Shown: piece after piece, positions 28,894-38,958 of the stretch
How positions within the stretch are numbered: position 1 is the first letter of the stretch
How the letters are laid out: every line of letters begins with the position of its first letter
NCBI GenBank assembly: GCA_947168315.1
Contig: CAMVLL010000003.1
Location: 1-64,000 of the forward strand
Direction: 5' to 3'
DNA from: an uncultured Bacteroidota bacterium
GTDB taxonomy: Bacteria; Bacteroidota; Bacteroidia; Bacteroidales; Bacteroidaceae
Length of the DNA stretch: 64,000 bases
Made by a program: the position numbers and the translations under genes
The notes under the pieces: generated by a model
Databases searched by the model: none
What the model was told of the DNA's origin: nothing
What the model saw: only the letters and a program-made list of their open reading frames with translations

Positions 28894-30615
28894 ATGACTG
28901 GTTATAAGTATTGTTTTATTGTATTCCTATTCCTTTTTAACTTTTCTTCTCCTATCTCTGCTTTTGATATCAAAGATGAAGAAATCAATCAAGATGGTAT
29001 TAATAAATACACACTCGTCAATGTTGAGAAGGCAAAGGCTATCATGCAATTGATGAGAGAACGTAGGATGTTCCCCACTTATAAACTAAACCGAATAGAA
29101 GGATCCATCTATTTTAATCGTGCGGATTATATTGAAGCCTTAAGGTTATATAAGCGTGCACTCTTTGATCAGGAAATAGAAAAGGTAATTCCCGAGAAAC
29201 TGGCAATCTACAATATGATAATGCTATGTTATTATTATCTGCATGATATCCCCAGCACTGAGTATTATGTTGAGAAGTTATATGACTTAGCCACCAAATC
29301 GGATAATAAACTATATCTTTCCTCTGCTTATTTCGGGAAAGGATTAGTCGACCATGCAAAAAATAATAAAGCCACTGCATACTCTCATTTTGAAGAATGT
29401 ATCTCGTTATTAAAAGAAATAGATACTCCCTGCTCAAGAGATAAGTTGTTTTATCGATATCTTTCATTGTTAGAACATCAGCAAGAAGACAACCTAAATG
29501 AGGAAGCACTTCAGACGATTCAAATCATATATGATTTTCAAGCATCCAGAGATTCAAGTGAAACTTATATGGATCCTTGGGATAGTGTACATAAAAAAGA
29601 TTATCTGGCACATTGCGCCGTTATTCATCAACGGCTTGGACATACTGAATTGGCAGCTGACTATTACCAACAATTCATTAATACAGCCAATATGTACCAA
29701 AGCGATTATAAATGCATTGAGCCATACCTCTATGATATGAAGCTGTATGATGACATCATTCGGTTCACTAATGCTCGCAAGTACTATTTGAAATCCATTG
29801 CCGATACTATGAACTATGAGATGATTTCGATAAGTGAGATGTCGGCAAGAGCTCATATTGCCAAAGGAGACTATGATAAAGCTTCCTCCGACTACGCTAA
29901 AATCCTTTTGTACTACGAGAAAATCAAACAAAGTGAGGAGAATAGCATTATGACCGAGTTGACCTCCAACTATGAGATGAAGGAAAAGGAATTAACAACG
30001 GAACGTCAAACAACCAGAACTAAGATAAAAAACATCTTGTTTGTGACATTTCTTTTATTTATGATGGCCGCTTTTATTGTCTACCGTACCATTCATTACA
30101 ATAGAATCATCACACGTAAGAACCAAATCCTGACAAAACGTATCGACGAACTTCTTAGTTTCAAGGAAGACTTATTTAAAGAAAATAATCAAAAGAAAGA
30201 AGAGTCCAACGAACTGGAAAAAGAACTATTTGACCATATGCATCAATGTATTGTTAAGGATCAATTGTATTTGGATCCAGAACTTTCAAGAGAAGTGTTG
30301 ATGAAGAGATTTTGTATTCCTAGAAATGTCTTCTCCTCTTTATTCCATAAATACATGAATACATCATACAATCAATATATCAACGATTTCCGTTTGGAAT
30401 ATGCTATTAAGCTCTTTAAAGACTATCCTAACTATACTATAGATGCGATAGCCAATGAAAGCGGATTCTATTCACCAACATCCTTGTACCGTCTTTTCTC
30501 ACAGAAATATGGAATGACTCCTTCAGAATATAGGACGATGCTTATTGAATCTTCCCAACAGGAGAAACAGAATTTGTCAGTCCCACCAAAGGATTGTCAA
30601 ACTTCTTGTGGGTAA
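28894..30615 (+). CDS. TPR - transmembrane - AraC-type HTH one-component regulator
   Basis: Signal peptide, TPR helices, TM (NILFVTFLLFMMAAFIVYRTI), coiled coil, C-terminal ANESGFYSPTSLYRLFSQKYGMTPSEYR. The 28843 start overlaps TATCTTTG (28848-28855), so the start is placed at MTGYKY. Confidence 0.82.
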   Translation: MTGYKYCFIVFLFLFNFSSPISAFDIKDEEINQDGINKYTLVNVEKAKAIMQLMRERRMFPTYKLNRIEGSIYFNRADYIEALRLYKRALFDQEIEKVIPEKLAIYNMIMLCYYYLHDIPSTEYYVEKLYDLATKSDNKLYLSSAYFGKGLVDHAKNNKATAYSHFEECISLLKEIDTPCSRDKLFYRYLSLLEHQQEDNLNEEALQTIQIIYDFQASRDSSETYMDPWDSVHKKDYLAHCAVIHQRLGHTELAADYYQQFINTANMYQSDYKCIEPYLYDMKLYDDIIRFTNARKYYLKSIADTMNYEMISISEMSARAHIAKGDYDKASSDYAKILLYYEKIKQSEENSIMTELTSNYEMKEKELTTERQTTRTKIKNILFVTFLLFMMAAFIVYRTIHYNRIITRKNQILTKRIDELLSFKEDLFKENNQKKEESNELEKELFDHMHQCIVKDQLYLDPELSREVLMKRFCIPRNVFSSLFHKYMNTSYNQYINDFRLEYAIKLFKDYPNYTIDAIANESGFYSPTSLYRLFSQKYGMTPSEYRTMLIESSQQEKQNLSVPPKDCQTSCG

Positions 30616-30638
30616 CTTCGCTAAAAACATATATGTTA

Positions 30639-32162
30639 TCATTCGCTTAAGATTGCCTTTCGGATAGCCTCTTGAAGAGGAGTAACATTCTCTATGCGAA
30701 CTAACTGCCAAGTATCTTGATTCAAAGCAAGACCAGCATATTGCAAGCATTTCGCATAATCGATTTCATCGGTGGTGTCAACATAATGTCGCATCAAATC
30801 TAACGGTTGGCCCGCAACTTCTTTGCATGCGTTCCAAAATTCTTCTTCTGTATAGCCACGTTTTAATTCCTTATAGAAACGATTATATAAAAGACGCATT
30901 ACATCATCCAAACTCTGCTTGTTTTCGGTCATCCGACGAATCTCTATATCCATCAACAGTCCTAAGATAGGTCCTTTATCATAATAAGAAATCCGAACAT
31001 CTTTCCCGTTCTTTCCAAAATTAAAGAAGTTCAGCCATATATCATAACTGCTTTGTCGAAGACTCATTCGTTTATGTCCTTCCTGTGATTCTATTGTTTT
31101 GATATAATCAGAGATAAAAGCCAGAAAATCATCCGAGGAAGACAATCCTGCACGTCGCATGAGAATACCTTCGTAATAAACGGTAAAACCTTCGGCTACC
31201 CAAAGCATTGGAGTGAAAACCTCTTTATCGTAATCAAATGGTCCTAATTCGATTGGACGAATATCCTTGACATTATAAAGATGGAAGTATTCGTGAGCAA
31301 TGAAATTCATAAACGCCCTATAGCTTTGCTCGCTTTCAAACCTAAATGAACCAGAGGTATAGCACGCCATGGAATTTCGGTGCTCTAATCCTCCTCCACC
31401 TGCTCCCAATAAAATAAAGCAATATTTCTCATAAGGTATATCCTTCATCATCTCAGTAGCTGAGGCCATAATTTTCTTTACGTCTTCACGGAAAGTACTT
31501 TCCTCCAATCCATCCGGACACTCCAACGCCAATTCATAATGCTTGCCTTGGAAAGCAAACTTTTCCACATAATGATTACCCATCAAAACTGGAGAGTCGT
31601 ACAACTCATCAAAATCATTTGCGTGAAACTTTTGGATTTTCCCTTCTGATGAATCCAAAGCCTGTAATCCTGTTGATACATGCTTCCAATTATCTGGCAA
31701 TACAAAGGAAACCTCTACCCCATGCTCTTTCTGTCCTTCTTCATACATGAGCACACCATTTGTCGGAATAAACGCAATCTCATTGTTTACCCTACATTCT
31801 GCAACACTTCTGGCGTCGGCAAAGACACGATATCTTATTTCAAAAGATGAAGAAGTAGGATAAACTCTCCATCCATTTTTCTCAACTTTTTCCCATTTCA
31901 ACGGTGCACCTTTTGTATCAGTTGCCTGAAAGTCCGTAAGGTTTTTCGGATAATCAACAATCAAATAATAACCAGGAGCCCAAACCGGCATTTTCAACAA
32001 TACCGGATCTTTCATTATATCGTTTGCTTCATAAACCATACATACATCCAAGTAATGACCTATCGTGTCTACCCGTACCTCATAGTTCATTGAGAATTCT
32101 TTACGAGAGGAACAAGATGCAAACAATACAATAATAAACAGAAGTGAGATTAATCTTTTCAT
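30639..32162 (-). CDS. M61 family metallopeptidase, lipoprotein
   Basis: Lipobox LFASC; HEYFHLYNVKDIRP zinc motif; start trimmed to MKRLISLL. Confidence 0.85.
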   Translation of the reverse strand: MKRLISLLFIIVLFASCSSRKEFSMNYEVRVDTIGHYLDVCMVYEANDIMKDPVLLKMPVWAPGYYLIVDYPKNLTDFQATDTKGAPLKWEKVEKNGWRVYPTSSSFEIRYRVFADARSVAECRVNNEIAFIPTNGVLMYEEGQKEHGVEVSFVLPDNWKHVSTGLQALDSSEGKIQKFHANDFDELYDSPVLMGNHYVEKFAFQGKHYELALECPDGLEESTFREDVKKIMASATEMMKDIPYEKYCFILLGAGGGGLEHRNSMACYTSGSFRFESEQSYRAFMNFIAHEYFHLYNVKDIRPIELGPFDYDKEVFTPMLWVAEGFTVYYEGILMRRAGLSSSDDFLAFISDYIKTIESQEGHKRMSLRQSSYDIWLNFFNFGKNGKDVRISYYDKGPILGLLMDIEIRRMTENKQSLDDVMRLLYNRFYKELKRGYTEEEFWNACKEVAGQPLDLMRHYVDTTDEIDYAKCLQYAGLALNQDTWQLVRIENVTPLQEAIRKAILSE

Positions 32163-32287
32163 ATAACAATCATAAATGAAATACAAGGCGAAGTTAAGAA
32201 AAAATGTCATAGTATATTTCAAACTGAAAAAGAATATGTAACTTTGACTTTATCGAAGTTTGTATCATTCAGATAAATAGTATTTTT

Positions 32288-33313
32288 ATGTCTGCATCAA
32301 CAAAAGTCCGTATTCCATATTTAGATTTTCTAAAATGTTTTGCCATTGCTAGTGTCTTATTAGGTCATTCTGTAGAACAAATCACAGGAAACGATTTCTG
32401 GGATAACCCCATTTGGAGTTTTATCTACTCCTATCACATGCCTTTATTCATGTTTCTGTGTGGTTACTTTTTCTCCTCCTCCTTGAAACTCTCATTCATC
32501 GATTTGGTAAAAAAGAAGTTTATCCAATTATGGATACCGTCCTTGACAGCTTTTGCCCTTATGTTTCTTTTTGTTTGGCTGACAAAATACAATCCTTGTC
32601 CTGAGCTGATGGATTTCAGCTGGTTTGGTTTCTTCAATGCCGTTTGGTTCTTAAAGAGTGTCTTTTTCTGCTATATCATTGGATACCTCTTTATAAAGAT
32701 ATTCCATAATCCATGGGTTGCCGCGATTCTCTCCTCCGTCATTGTGCTTCTATTCCCTATCTTTAATACAGATAATATTGATTATATGCTCCCAATGTTT
32801 TGGTTGGGCTATCTTTGCAAACTTTATCAAGCGACTATCGACAAGAATCGCAAGGTCTTACTCATCGGTTCTACTGTGTTGTTTGCCCTATTGCTCCTTA
32901 AATGGTCGGGGCGACTCACCGTTTACATGGTTCCAATCCACGTCTTTGACTGGGCGAGCATGAGTTTCGATTGGAACAATTTAGGAATTACCTTATATAG
33001 AATGGTAATCGGTATGGCTGGAAGCATGTTTTTCTTCTTGTTAACACCTATTGTCTACAAAGGTATAGAAAGTTGGAAGATTACTCCTGTTCTTAACAAC
33101 ATCGGTAAATGCACGTTAGGCATCTATTGGCTACAGACTTTCCTGTTGGAATGTACTTGGCATGGTATCGGGCTCTATGTGAACACAGCAGCCAGTTTCA
33201 TCATAGCCCCAATCATTATGATAATAGAACTGACTCTCTGTTATCAACTTGTTTTGCTTTTAAAGAAAAACAAGGTAACAAAGTTATTGGTGCTTGGGGA
33301 AAAAGAGAGATAA
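32288..33313 (+). CDS. acyltransferase family 3 membrane protein
   Basis: Multipass; N-terminal RIPYLDFLKCFAIASVLLGHS. Confidence 0.85.
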   Translation: MSASTKVRIPYLDFLKCFAIASVLLGHSVEQITGNDFWDNPIWSFIYSYHMPLFMFLCGYFFSSSLKLSFIDLVKKKFIQLWIPSLTAFALMFLFVWLTKYNPCPELMDFSWFGFFNAVWFLKSVFFCYIIGYLFIKIFHNPWVAAILSSVIVLLFPIFNTDNIDYMLPMFWLGYLCKLYQATIDKNRKVLLIGSTVLFALLLLKWSGRLTVYMVPIHVFDWASMSFDWNNLGITLYRMVIGMAGSMFFFLLTPIVYKGIESWKITPVLNNIGKCTLGIYWLQTFLLECTWHGIGLYVNTAASFIIAPIIMIIELTLCYQLVLLLKKNKVTKLLVLGEKER

Positions 33314-34171
33314 CTATTTTTTCTTGAATTCTTTTGCTCGCTCTACCAGATCCTTGTAGATTTCCAACATCTCTGGATGTTTTTCGTACATACTTTCTGG
33401 ATGGAACTGCACACACAGGATGCCTTCTCCTTCCATAGCCTCTGGCACCCCGTCGGGAGCAGTTGCTGTAATGTGCATTCCCGGTGCTAAATCCTTTACA
33501 CACTGATGATGATGTGTGTTTACTAAAGCCTTACCACCCAAGATTGAAAACAATCTGGAACCAGGAACGATGGAAATGGAATGATGAGGCGTTGTATTTG
33601 TAGAATATTGACCATGTTGGATCTTAGGAGAATAATCTGAAGAAGGGATATCCTGACACAAGGAACCGCCCAATGCCACATTCGTTACCTGCATTCCACG
33701 ACAAACGGATAAAATAGGAATGTGCTTTCTCTTAGCTAAACGGATAAGAATAATCTCAAAGTAATCACGTTCTACACATTCTTTGCCAAAATGTGGGCTA
33801 GGCTCTTCACCATAGAAGAAAGGATGCACATCCTCGCCTCCCGGAACAACAAGTCCGTCAATCATTGAAAGCATCCTGTCAATCTCTTTCACATCATCGT
33901 TGATGGGGAATAAAACAGGGATTCCTCCAGCTGCTCTGATTACATCAACATAATGCGTTTCCGTCGCATAATGAGTCTCTTTAAACAGTGTACCGATACC
34001 AATGACTGGGCGTTCTTCTTTAGCACCATCTTTCACGATTGACTCTATTCTTTGTCCCAGCTGTTGAATATCATAGATTCCTTCTGCCTGCAGTCCTTTC
34101 CGCGCAGATGATTGTGCAAATCCTATAAAAGGAATGACGCAAAACATTAGAAGCTGAATAATCTTTCTCAT
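33314..34171 (-). CDS. exported gamma-glutamyl hydrolase-like class I glutamine amidotransferase (C26)
   Basis: Signal peptide; PILSVCRGMQ nucleophile; VQFHPE His/Glu motif. Confidence 0.88.
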   Translation of the reverse strand: MRKIIQLLMFCVIPFIGFAQSSARKGLQAEGIYDIQQLGQRIESIVKDGAKEERPVIGIGTLFKETHYATETHYVDVIRAAGGIPVLFPINDDVKEIDRMLSMIDGLVVPGGEDVHPFFYGEEPSPHFGKECVERDYFEIILIRLAKRKHIPILSVCRGMQVTNVALGGSLCQDIPSSDYSPKIQHGQYSTNTTPHHSISIVPGSRLFSILGGKALVNTHHHQCVKDLAPGMHITATAPDGVPEAMEGEGILCVQFHPESMYEKHPEMLEIYKDLVERAKEFKKK

Positions 34172-34189
34172 GGTATCTCTGTTTTATGC

Positions 34190-34678
34190 TTAAAATGGCG
34201 TTTTCTTTCGGTTTTCTTCTTCTTCTTTCAACTTCTGCTCTTTCTTTTCTTCTTTTGCATCCTTCTTAATCTGCTTGATTTCCTTTTTTATTTCTTTTCG
34301 CTTTTTACTGAGTTCCTTATCGATGTTTTTTAGTTCCATTAGCTCCAGTTTCTTTTCATTAATCTGTTCTTCCTTTGCTAAGTCGATTTCGCTCTTCCCA
34401 CTGACCAAGTCAATACCCAGTACATCTCGAAAATAAATGTATGTCCAGCATGTTACTTTATAAAGATATGGATGACATTTCTTACAAATAAGAGACCCCA
34501 TATGCTTCCCTCTGTTCACTTTCTTTGTAAACACACTGTTCACTGAATGTGAGGCCGTTGCTGCAGAAGTCAACAAAGACACCTCTCTCCCTCTATTCCA
34601 TATTGGATAGGAAGATATAAAGAGTGCAAAAAACAACAGTCCAATTGCCCACAACGTATATTTTTTCTTTTTTGTCAT
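34190..34678 (-). CDS. membrane protein with Lys/Glu-rich coiled-coil tail
   Basis: N-terminal TM, CKKC, C-terminal KEIKKEIKQIKKDAKEEKKEQKLKEEEENRKK. Confidence 0.55.
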   Translation of the reverse strand: MTKKKKYTLWAIGLLFFALFISSYPIWNRGREVSLLTSAATASHSVNSVFTKKVNRGKHMGSLICKKCHPYLYKVTCWTYIYFRDVLGIDLVSGKSEIDLAKEEQINEKKLELMELKNIDKELSKKRKEIKKEIKQIKKDAKEEKKEQKLKEEEENRKKTPF

Positions 34679-34899
34679 AACTTTTTAGGTTTGAATTTGG
34701 GATAAAGGTATAAATAAAACGAGAAGCAAAGCAAAAAGCATATTCATTTTTAGGATAATTTTGCTCATATTCGTAAAGGCAAACAATTTTTGTTTTCCAT
34801 CATTCTTGAGTAATAATTTACCTTTTATCTTTCTTTAATCAGTTTTTTGCCTAATTTTGTATGTTAGAAAAGTTATTATCATTCAATACATAAAAGAAC

Positions 34900-36168
34900 A
34901 TGAAGACATTATTAAAAAATTTATCGTTTGCATTAGCAATTCCTTTCTTGCTTTCTTCATGCGAAGGTAAGCAAAATACCTTAACTGCTCAAGAGATGGC
35001 AGATGGTTGGGAATTGTTGTTTGATGGAACTACCCTGAACGGTTGGCGTGACTATAATGGTGATGCGTTGACTGGGCCTTGGGAAGTTGTCGATGGAACG
35101 ATTATGGCCGATGGTGGCGGAAGCGATGCCAATGGTTATATCGTTACAGACAAAGAATATGAGAACTTTGAACTCGTTTGGGATTGGAAGATATCTAAAG
35201 GTGGAAACAGCGGTATGTTGTATCACGTTGTAGAACGTCCACAATTCAAGGTTCCTTATGTTACCGGTCCTGAATATCAGTTGATTGATGACGAAAATTT
35301 CCCAGAACCGCTCGAAGACTGGCAACGTTGTGGAGCCGACTATGCTATGTATGTTCCTGATTTCGACACAAGAGATTTGAAACCTGCTGGCCAATGGAAC
35401 ACCTCCAAGATTATTTTCGACAATGGTCATGTCGTTTATTTCCTGAACGGAAAGAAATTGTTTGAATTTGATACTTGGACAGAAGATTGGTTCAAACGTA
35501 AAGCTGCTGGTAAGTGGGCGGATGCTCGCGAGTACGGTATGGCAACGAAGGGTTTAATCTGTTTGCAAGATCATGGTTACCCTGCATGGTTCAGAAACAT
35601 CAAGATCAAAGAACTTCCACGCAAGACTTATGAAGCAGATCTATTCAACGGAAAAGACTTGACTGGTTGGATTAACTACGGAAATGAACTGTGGTATGTA
35701 AAGGACGGTTTGTTGGTTTGTGAAAGTGGACCAGAGAAAGAATATGGCTACTTTGGAACTGACAAATATTATGATGACTACGAACTGACATTAGAGTTCA
35801 AGCAGGAAGCAGAAGGTAACTCAGGTGTATTCATCCGTTCAATTGTCGAAGGAAAGGCTAAAGTAAACGGTTGGCAAGTAGAAGTTGCTCCTCCAGGAAA
35901 TGACACTGGTGGTGTTTATGAATCTTATGGCCGTGGATGGTTGATTCAGATTCCTGATGAAAAAGAAAACATCTTGAAATATGGCGACTGGAACACCATG
36001 AAGATTCGTTTGGTCGGCGATAACATCCAGACTTGGTTGAACGGCGAGCAAATGATTAACTTCACCGACGAGAAGATTGGCAAAGGTCACGGACGTATTT
36101 GCTTGCAAATCCACGATGGTGGTGGTATCAAAGTTTTATGGAGAAACATTCACATTAAGACATTATAA
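34900..36168 (+). CDS. lipoprotein with two tandem DUF1080 domains
   Basis: LLSSC lipobox; duplicated LFDGTTLNGW / LFNGKDLTGW and GNSGMLYHV / GNSGVFIRS. Confidence 0.88.
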   Translation: MKTLLKNLSFALAIPFLLSSCEGKQNTLTAQEMADGWELLFDGTTLNGWRDYNGDALTGPWEVVDGTIMADGGGSDANGYIVTDKEYENFELVWDWKISKGGNSGMLYHVVERPQFKVPYVTGPEYQLIDDENFPEPLEDWQRCGADYAMYVPDFDTRDLKPAGQWNTSKIIFDNGHVVYFLNGKKLFEFDTWTEDWFKRKAAGKWADAREYGMATKGLICLQDHGYPAWFRNIKIKELPRKTYEADLFNGKDLTGWINYGNELWYVKDGLLVCESGPEKEYGYFGTDKYYDDYELTLEFKQEAEGNSGVFIRSIVEGKAKVNGWQVEVAPPGNDTGGVYESYGRGWLIQIPDEKENILKYGDWNTMKIRLVGDNIQTWLNGEQMINFTDEKIGKGHGRICLQIHDGGGIKVLWRNIHIKTL

Positions 36169-36175
36169 ACATAGC

Positions 36176-36206
36176 GAATGCGGGGATTGCCCCGCATTCC
36201 TTTTTT
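36176..36206 (+). terminator. rho-independent terminator
   Basis: GAATGCGGGG-ATTG-CCCCGCATTC + CTTTTTT. Confidence 0.9.
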
Positions 36207-36219
36207 AAAGTATATCCTT

Positions 36220-37524
36220 ATGATGAATCGTAGACTATTTGTGTGTCTATTTTTTGTACTGTCGGTTTTTCTGAATGTATGTGCTACTCCTGTTGCCGGC
36301 ACTCCAGTTATTCATATGAAACAATCCAATCCTTCCGGCTTATACCGTAGTGGTGATCGGGTTATTATGAAAACTTATCTAGAAGGTATTGATACAGAAT
36401 ACATCACTGTTAAGGTGATGAAAGGATTCGATATGAACTATCATACCTACCAATTCAAGAATTCCAAAGATACTATTACTGTCTTCGATGAAGTGATTAA
36501 CGAGCCAAATACGGTGGTTGTAGAGGTTCATGTTGACGAGACAAAAGCCAGTCTGGGTGCTATTGTTGATGCTGATAAATTCACACCCGTAGCAGAACGT
36601 CCAAAGGATTTCAAGGCTTTTTGGAAAGCTCAGAAGAAAGCCTTGAAAAAACTCCCGATGGAAGTGAAAGAGACATCTGTTCAATCACCCGATGCGAACT
36701 ATATAACCAAGGACATCGAACTTAATTGTTTAGGTGGAAAACCAGCAAGAGGCTATCTGGCTGTTCCCCAAAACGCAAAGAAACGGTCACTTCCAATCGT
36801 TATCTTCTTCCATGCCGCTGGGGTTGACGGTGACTGGTGTAGGTCGACTGTAAGCCGCGCCGTCCAATATGCTAAAATGGGAAGTATCTGTTTCGATCTT
36901 AACGCTCATGGTATGTTAAATGGCCAACCTGAACAATACTATAAGGACTTAGCTAATGGCGAGTTGAAAAATTATCCTCAAATAGGCGTTGAAGACAGGA
37001 ATACAACCTACTTTAGAGGCATGTACTTACGTTTGCTCCGTACCATCGATTATGTCACTTCTTTCCCAGAATGGGATGGCAAACGTATTTTAGTTATCGG
37101 TGAAAGTCAAGGTGGAGGTCAGTCGCTTGTTGCAGCGGGCTTAGATCCCCGTGTCAAGGCCGTGGTAGCAACTGTTCCAGCAATGTGTGATTGGGGTGGA
37201 CATGTCATAGGACGAAAAGATTGCTGGCCCTATCCTTATACTTTTAATAAAGATCCTCAAATCATCAAAGCGTCCATGCCTTATTATGATGCAGCTAACA
37301 TTATCAAGGGAAGCAAGGCCACGTTTGTCGTGGAGATTGGCTTGGTCGATTTTACCTGTGTCTCCTCTGCTATCCATGCAGCACTTAATGGCGTAAAAGG
37401 GAAAAAAATTCTTTTAGATGTGCCTTACCGTGCACATCACATGGAACAACCCATCTACCAAAAAGAATGGCAAGAAAATGTTGTTTCAAAGAAAGATGAC
37501 TTTGTTCGTGATTACCTGAAATAA
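36220..37524 (+). CDS. acetyl xylan esterase-like (CE7/AXE1 family) secreted esterase
   Basis: GESQGGGQSLVAAGLDPRVKAVVA nucleophile motif; start trimmed because 36178 start lies in the terminator. Confidence 0.82.
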   Translation: MMNRRLFVCLFFVLSVFLNVCATPVAGTPVIHMKQSNPSGLYRSGDRVIMKTYLEGIDTEYITVKVMKGFDMNYHTYQFKNSKDTITVFDEVINEPNTVVVEVHVDETKASLGAIVDADKFTPVAERPKDFKAFWKAQKKALKKLPMEVKETSVQSPDANYITKDIELNCLGGKPARGYLAVPQNAKKRSLPIVIFFHAAGVDGDWCRSTVSRAVQYAKMGSICFDLNAHGMLNGQPEQYYKDLANGELKNYPQIGVEDRNTTYFRGMYLRLLRTIDYVTSFPEWDGKRILVIGESQGGGQSLVAAGLDPRVKAVVATVPAMCDWGGHVIGRKDCWPYPYTFNKDPQIIKASMPYYDAANIIKGSKATFVVEIGLVDFTCVSSAIHAALNGVKGKKILLDVPYRAHHMEQPIYQKEWQENVVSKKDDFVRDYLK

Positions 37525-37544
37525 ACTATAATCCAACAAAAGAA

Positions 37545-37578
37545 AGACGGGACCGTGGCACGGTCCCGTCTACTTTTC
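37545..37578. terminator. bidirectional rho-independent terminator
   Basis: GACGGGACCGTG / CACGGTCCCGTC stem between convergent genes. Confidence 0.85.
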
Positions 37579-37599
37579 AATCTACTATAAGAATACCTT

Positions 37600-38790
37600 T
37601 TATTTAATTACATTCAGTTCCTTACCAACCTTGATGAAGGCAGCGATTGCCTTATCCAAATGTTCACGTTCGTGACCAGCCGACAGCTGAACACGGATAC
37701 GTGCCTCACCTTTCGGTACAACAGGATAGTAGAAACCGGTAACATAAATACCTTCTTCCTGCATGCGGGCAGCAAAGTCTTGTGATAACTTAGCATCATA
37801 CAGCATCACTGCACAGATAGCACTTTGAGTCGGTTTGATATCGAAGCCGGCAGCCATCATCTTATCACGGAAATAGTTCACATTTTCTACCAATTTTGTA
37901 TGTAACGCATTACTTTCCTTCAACATCTTAAACATCTCAATGCTTGCACCAACAATACTTGGAGCAATAGAGTTTGAGAACAGATAAGGACGTGAGCGCT
38001 GACGCAACATATCGATGATTTCCTTACGACCAGTTGTGAAGCCACCCATAGCACCACCAAAAGCTTTACCCAATGTACCGGTGAAGATATCGATACGTCC
38101 GTACAAATTATATTGTTCTGCTGTACCGTGACCTGTAGGACCAACAACACCTGCAGAGTGTGACTCATCGACCATCACCAAAGCATTGTACTTTTCTGCC
38201 AAATCACAAATCTTGTCCATCGGAGCTACGTTACCATCCATAGAGAAAACGCCGTCGGTTGCAATAATGCGGAAGCGTTGTTCCTGAGCCTGTTTCAAAC
38301 ATTCTTCAAGTTCTTCCATATTGGCATTTGCATAACGATAACGTTTTGCCTTGCAAAGACGAACACCATCGATGATAGAAGCATGGTTCAATGCATCTGA
38401 GATGATAGCATCCTCAGCTGAAAGAATTCCGTCAAATAAGCCACCATTTGCATCAAAACAAGAACCATAAAGAATTGTATCTTCTGTATGGAAATAATCT
38501 GAGATTGCTGCTTCCAATTCCTTGTGAATATCCTGTGTACCACAGATAAAGCGTACAGATGACATACCGAAACCGTGTGTTTTCATAGTTTCTACAGCGG
38601 CATTCATCAGACGTGAGTTATCAGAAAGGCCCAAATAGTTGTTTGCACAGAAATTCAGCACTTCCTTATCAGGACGAACCTTGATATCAGCACGTTGTGC
38701 AGTGGTAATAATACGTTCTTCCTTATACAGACCGGCAGCTTTGATGTCGGCTAATTCCTTGGTCAGGAATTCTTTTACTTCACCATACAT
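37600..38790 (-). CDS. kbl: glycine C-acetyltransferase (2-amino-3-ketobutyrate CoA ligase)
   Basis: FCANNYLGLSD; VDESHSAGVVGPTGHGT; GTLGKAFGGAMGGF PLP-Lys motif. Confidence 0.93.
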   Translation of the reverse strand: MYGEVKEFLTKELADIKAAGLYKEERIITTAQRADIKVRPDKEVLNFCANNYLGLSDNSRLMNAAVETMKTHGFGMSSVRFICGTQDIHKELEAAISDYFHTEDTILYGSCFDANGGLFDGILSAEDAIISDALNHASIIDGVRLCKAKRYRYANANMEELEECLKQAQEQRFRIIATDGVFSMDGNVAPMDKICDLAEKYNALVMVDESHSAGVVGPTGHGTAEQYNLYGRIDIFTGTLGKAFGGAMGGFTTGRKEIIDMLRQRSRPYLFSNSIAPSIVGASIEMFKMLKESNALHTKLVENVNYFRDKMMAAGFDIKPTQSAICAVMLYDAKLSQDFAARMQEEGIYVTGFYYPVVPKGEARIRVQLSAGHEREHLDKAIAAFIKVGKELNVIK

Positions 38791-38892
38791 GACTTATACA
38801 TTTATTTCGTTTGACAATAATAATAATATTCTCACTTGTATTTGACAAAGTTCTAAAATTTTTCTGAAAAGAAAGAAAAATATAGCGGTTTT

Positions 38893-38926
38893 TTTGGACA
38901 ACTACTTAGTAATATCGTTATCTTTG
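38893..38926 (+). promoter_or_regulatory. Bacteroidetes-type promoter for tdh
   Basis: TTTG 38893-38896, TATCTTTG 38919-38926. Confidence 0.45.
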
Positions 38927-38958
38927 TGGCAAAAAGATATTCCAAACTAATAACTGAG

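Noticed and set aside
29114-29509. 131-aa minus-strand ORF inside the TPR-AraC regulator
   Set aside because: Antisense shadow, no RBS or family features.
37600-38790. Serine palmitoyltransferase (sphingolipid synthesis)
   Set aside because: Same PLP fold, but sequence motifs and the adjacent threonine dehydrogenase favour Kbl.
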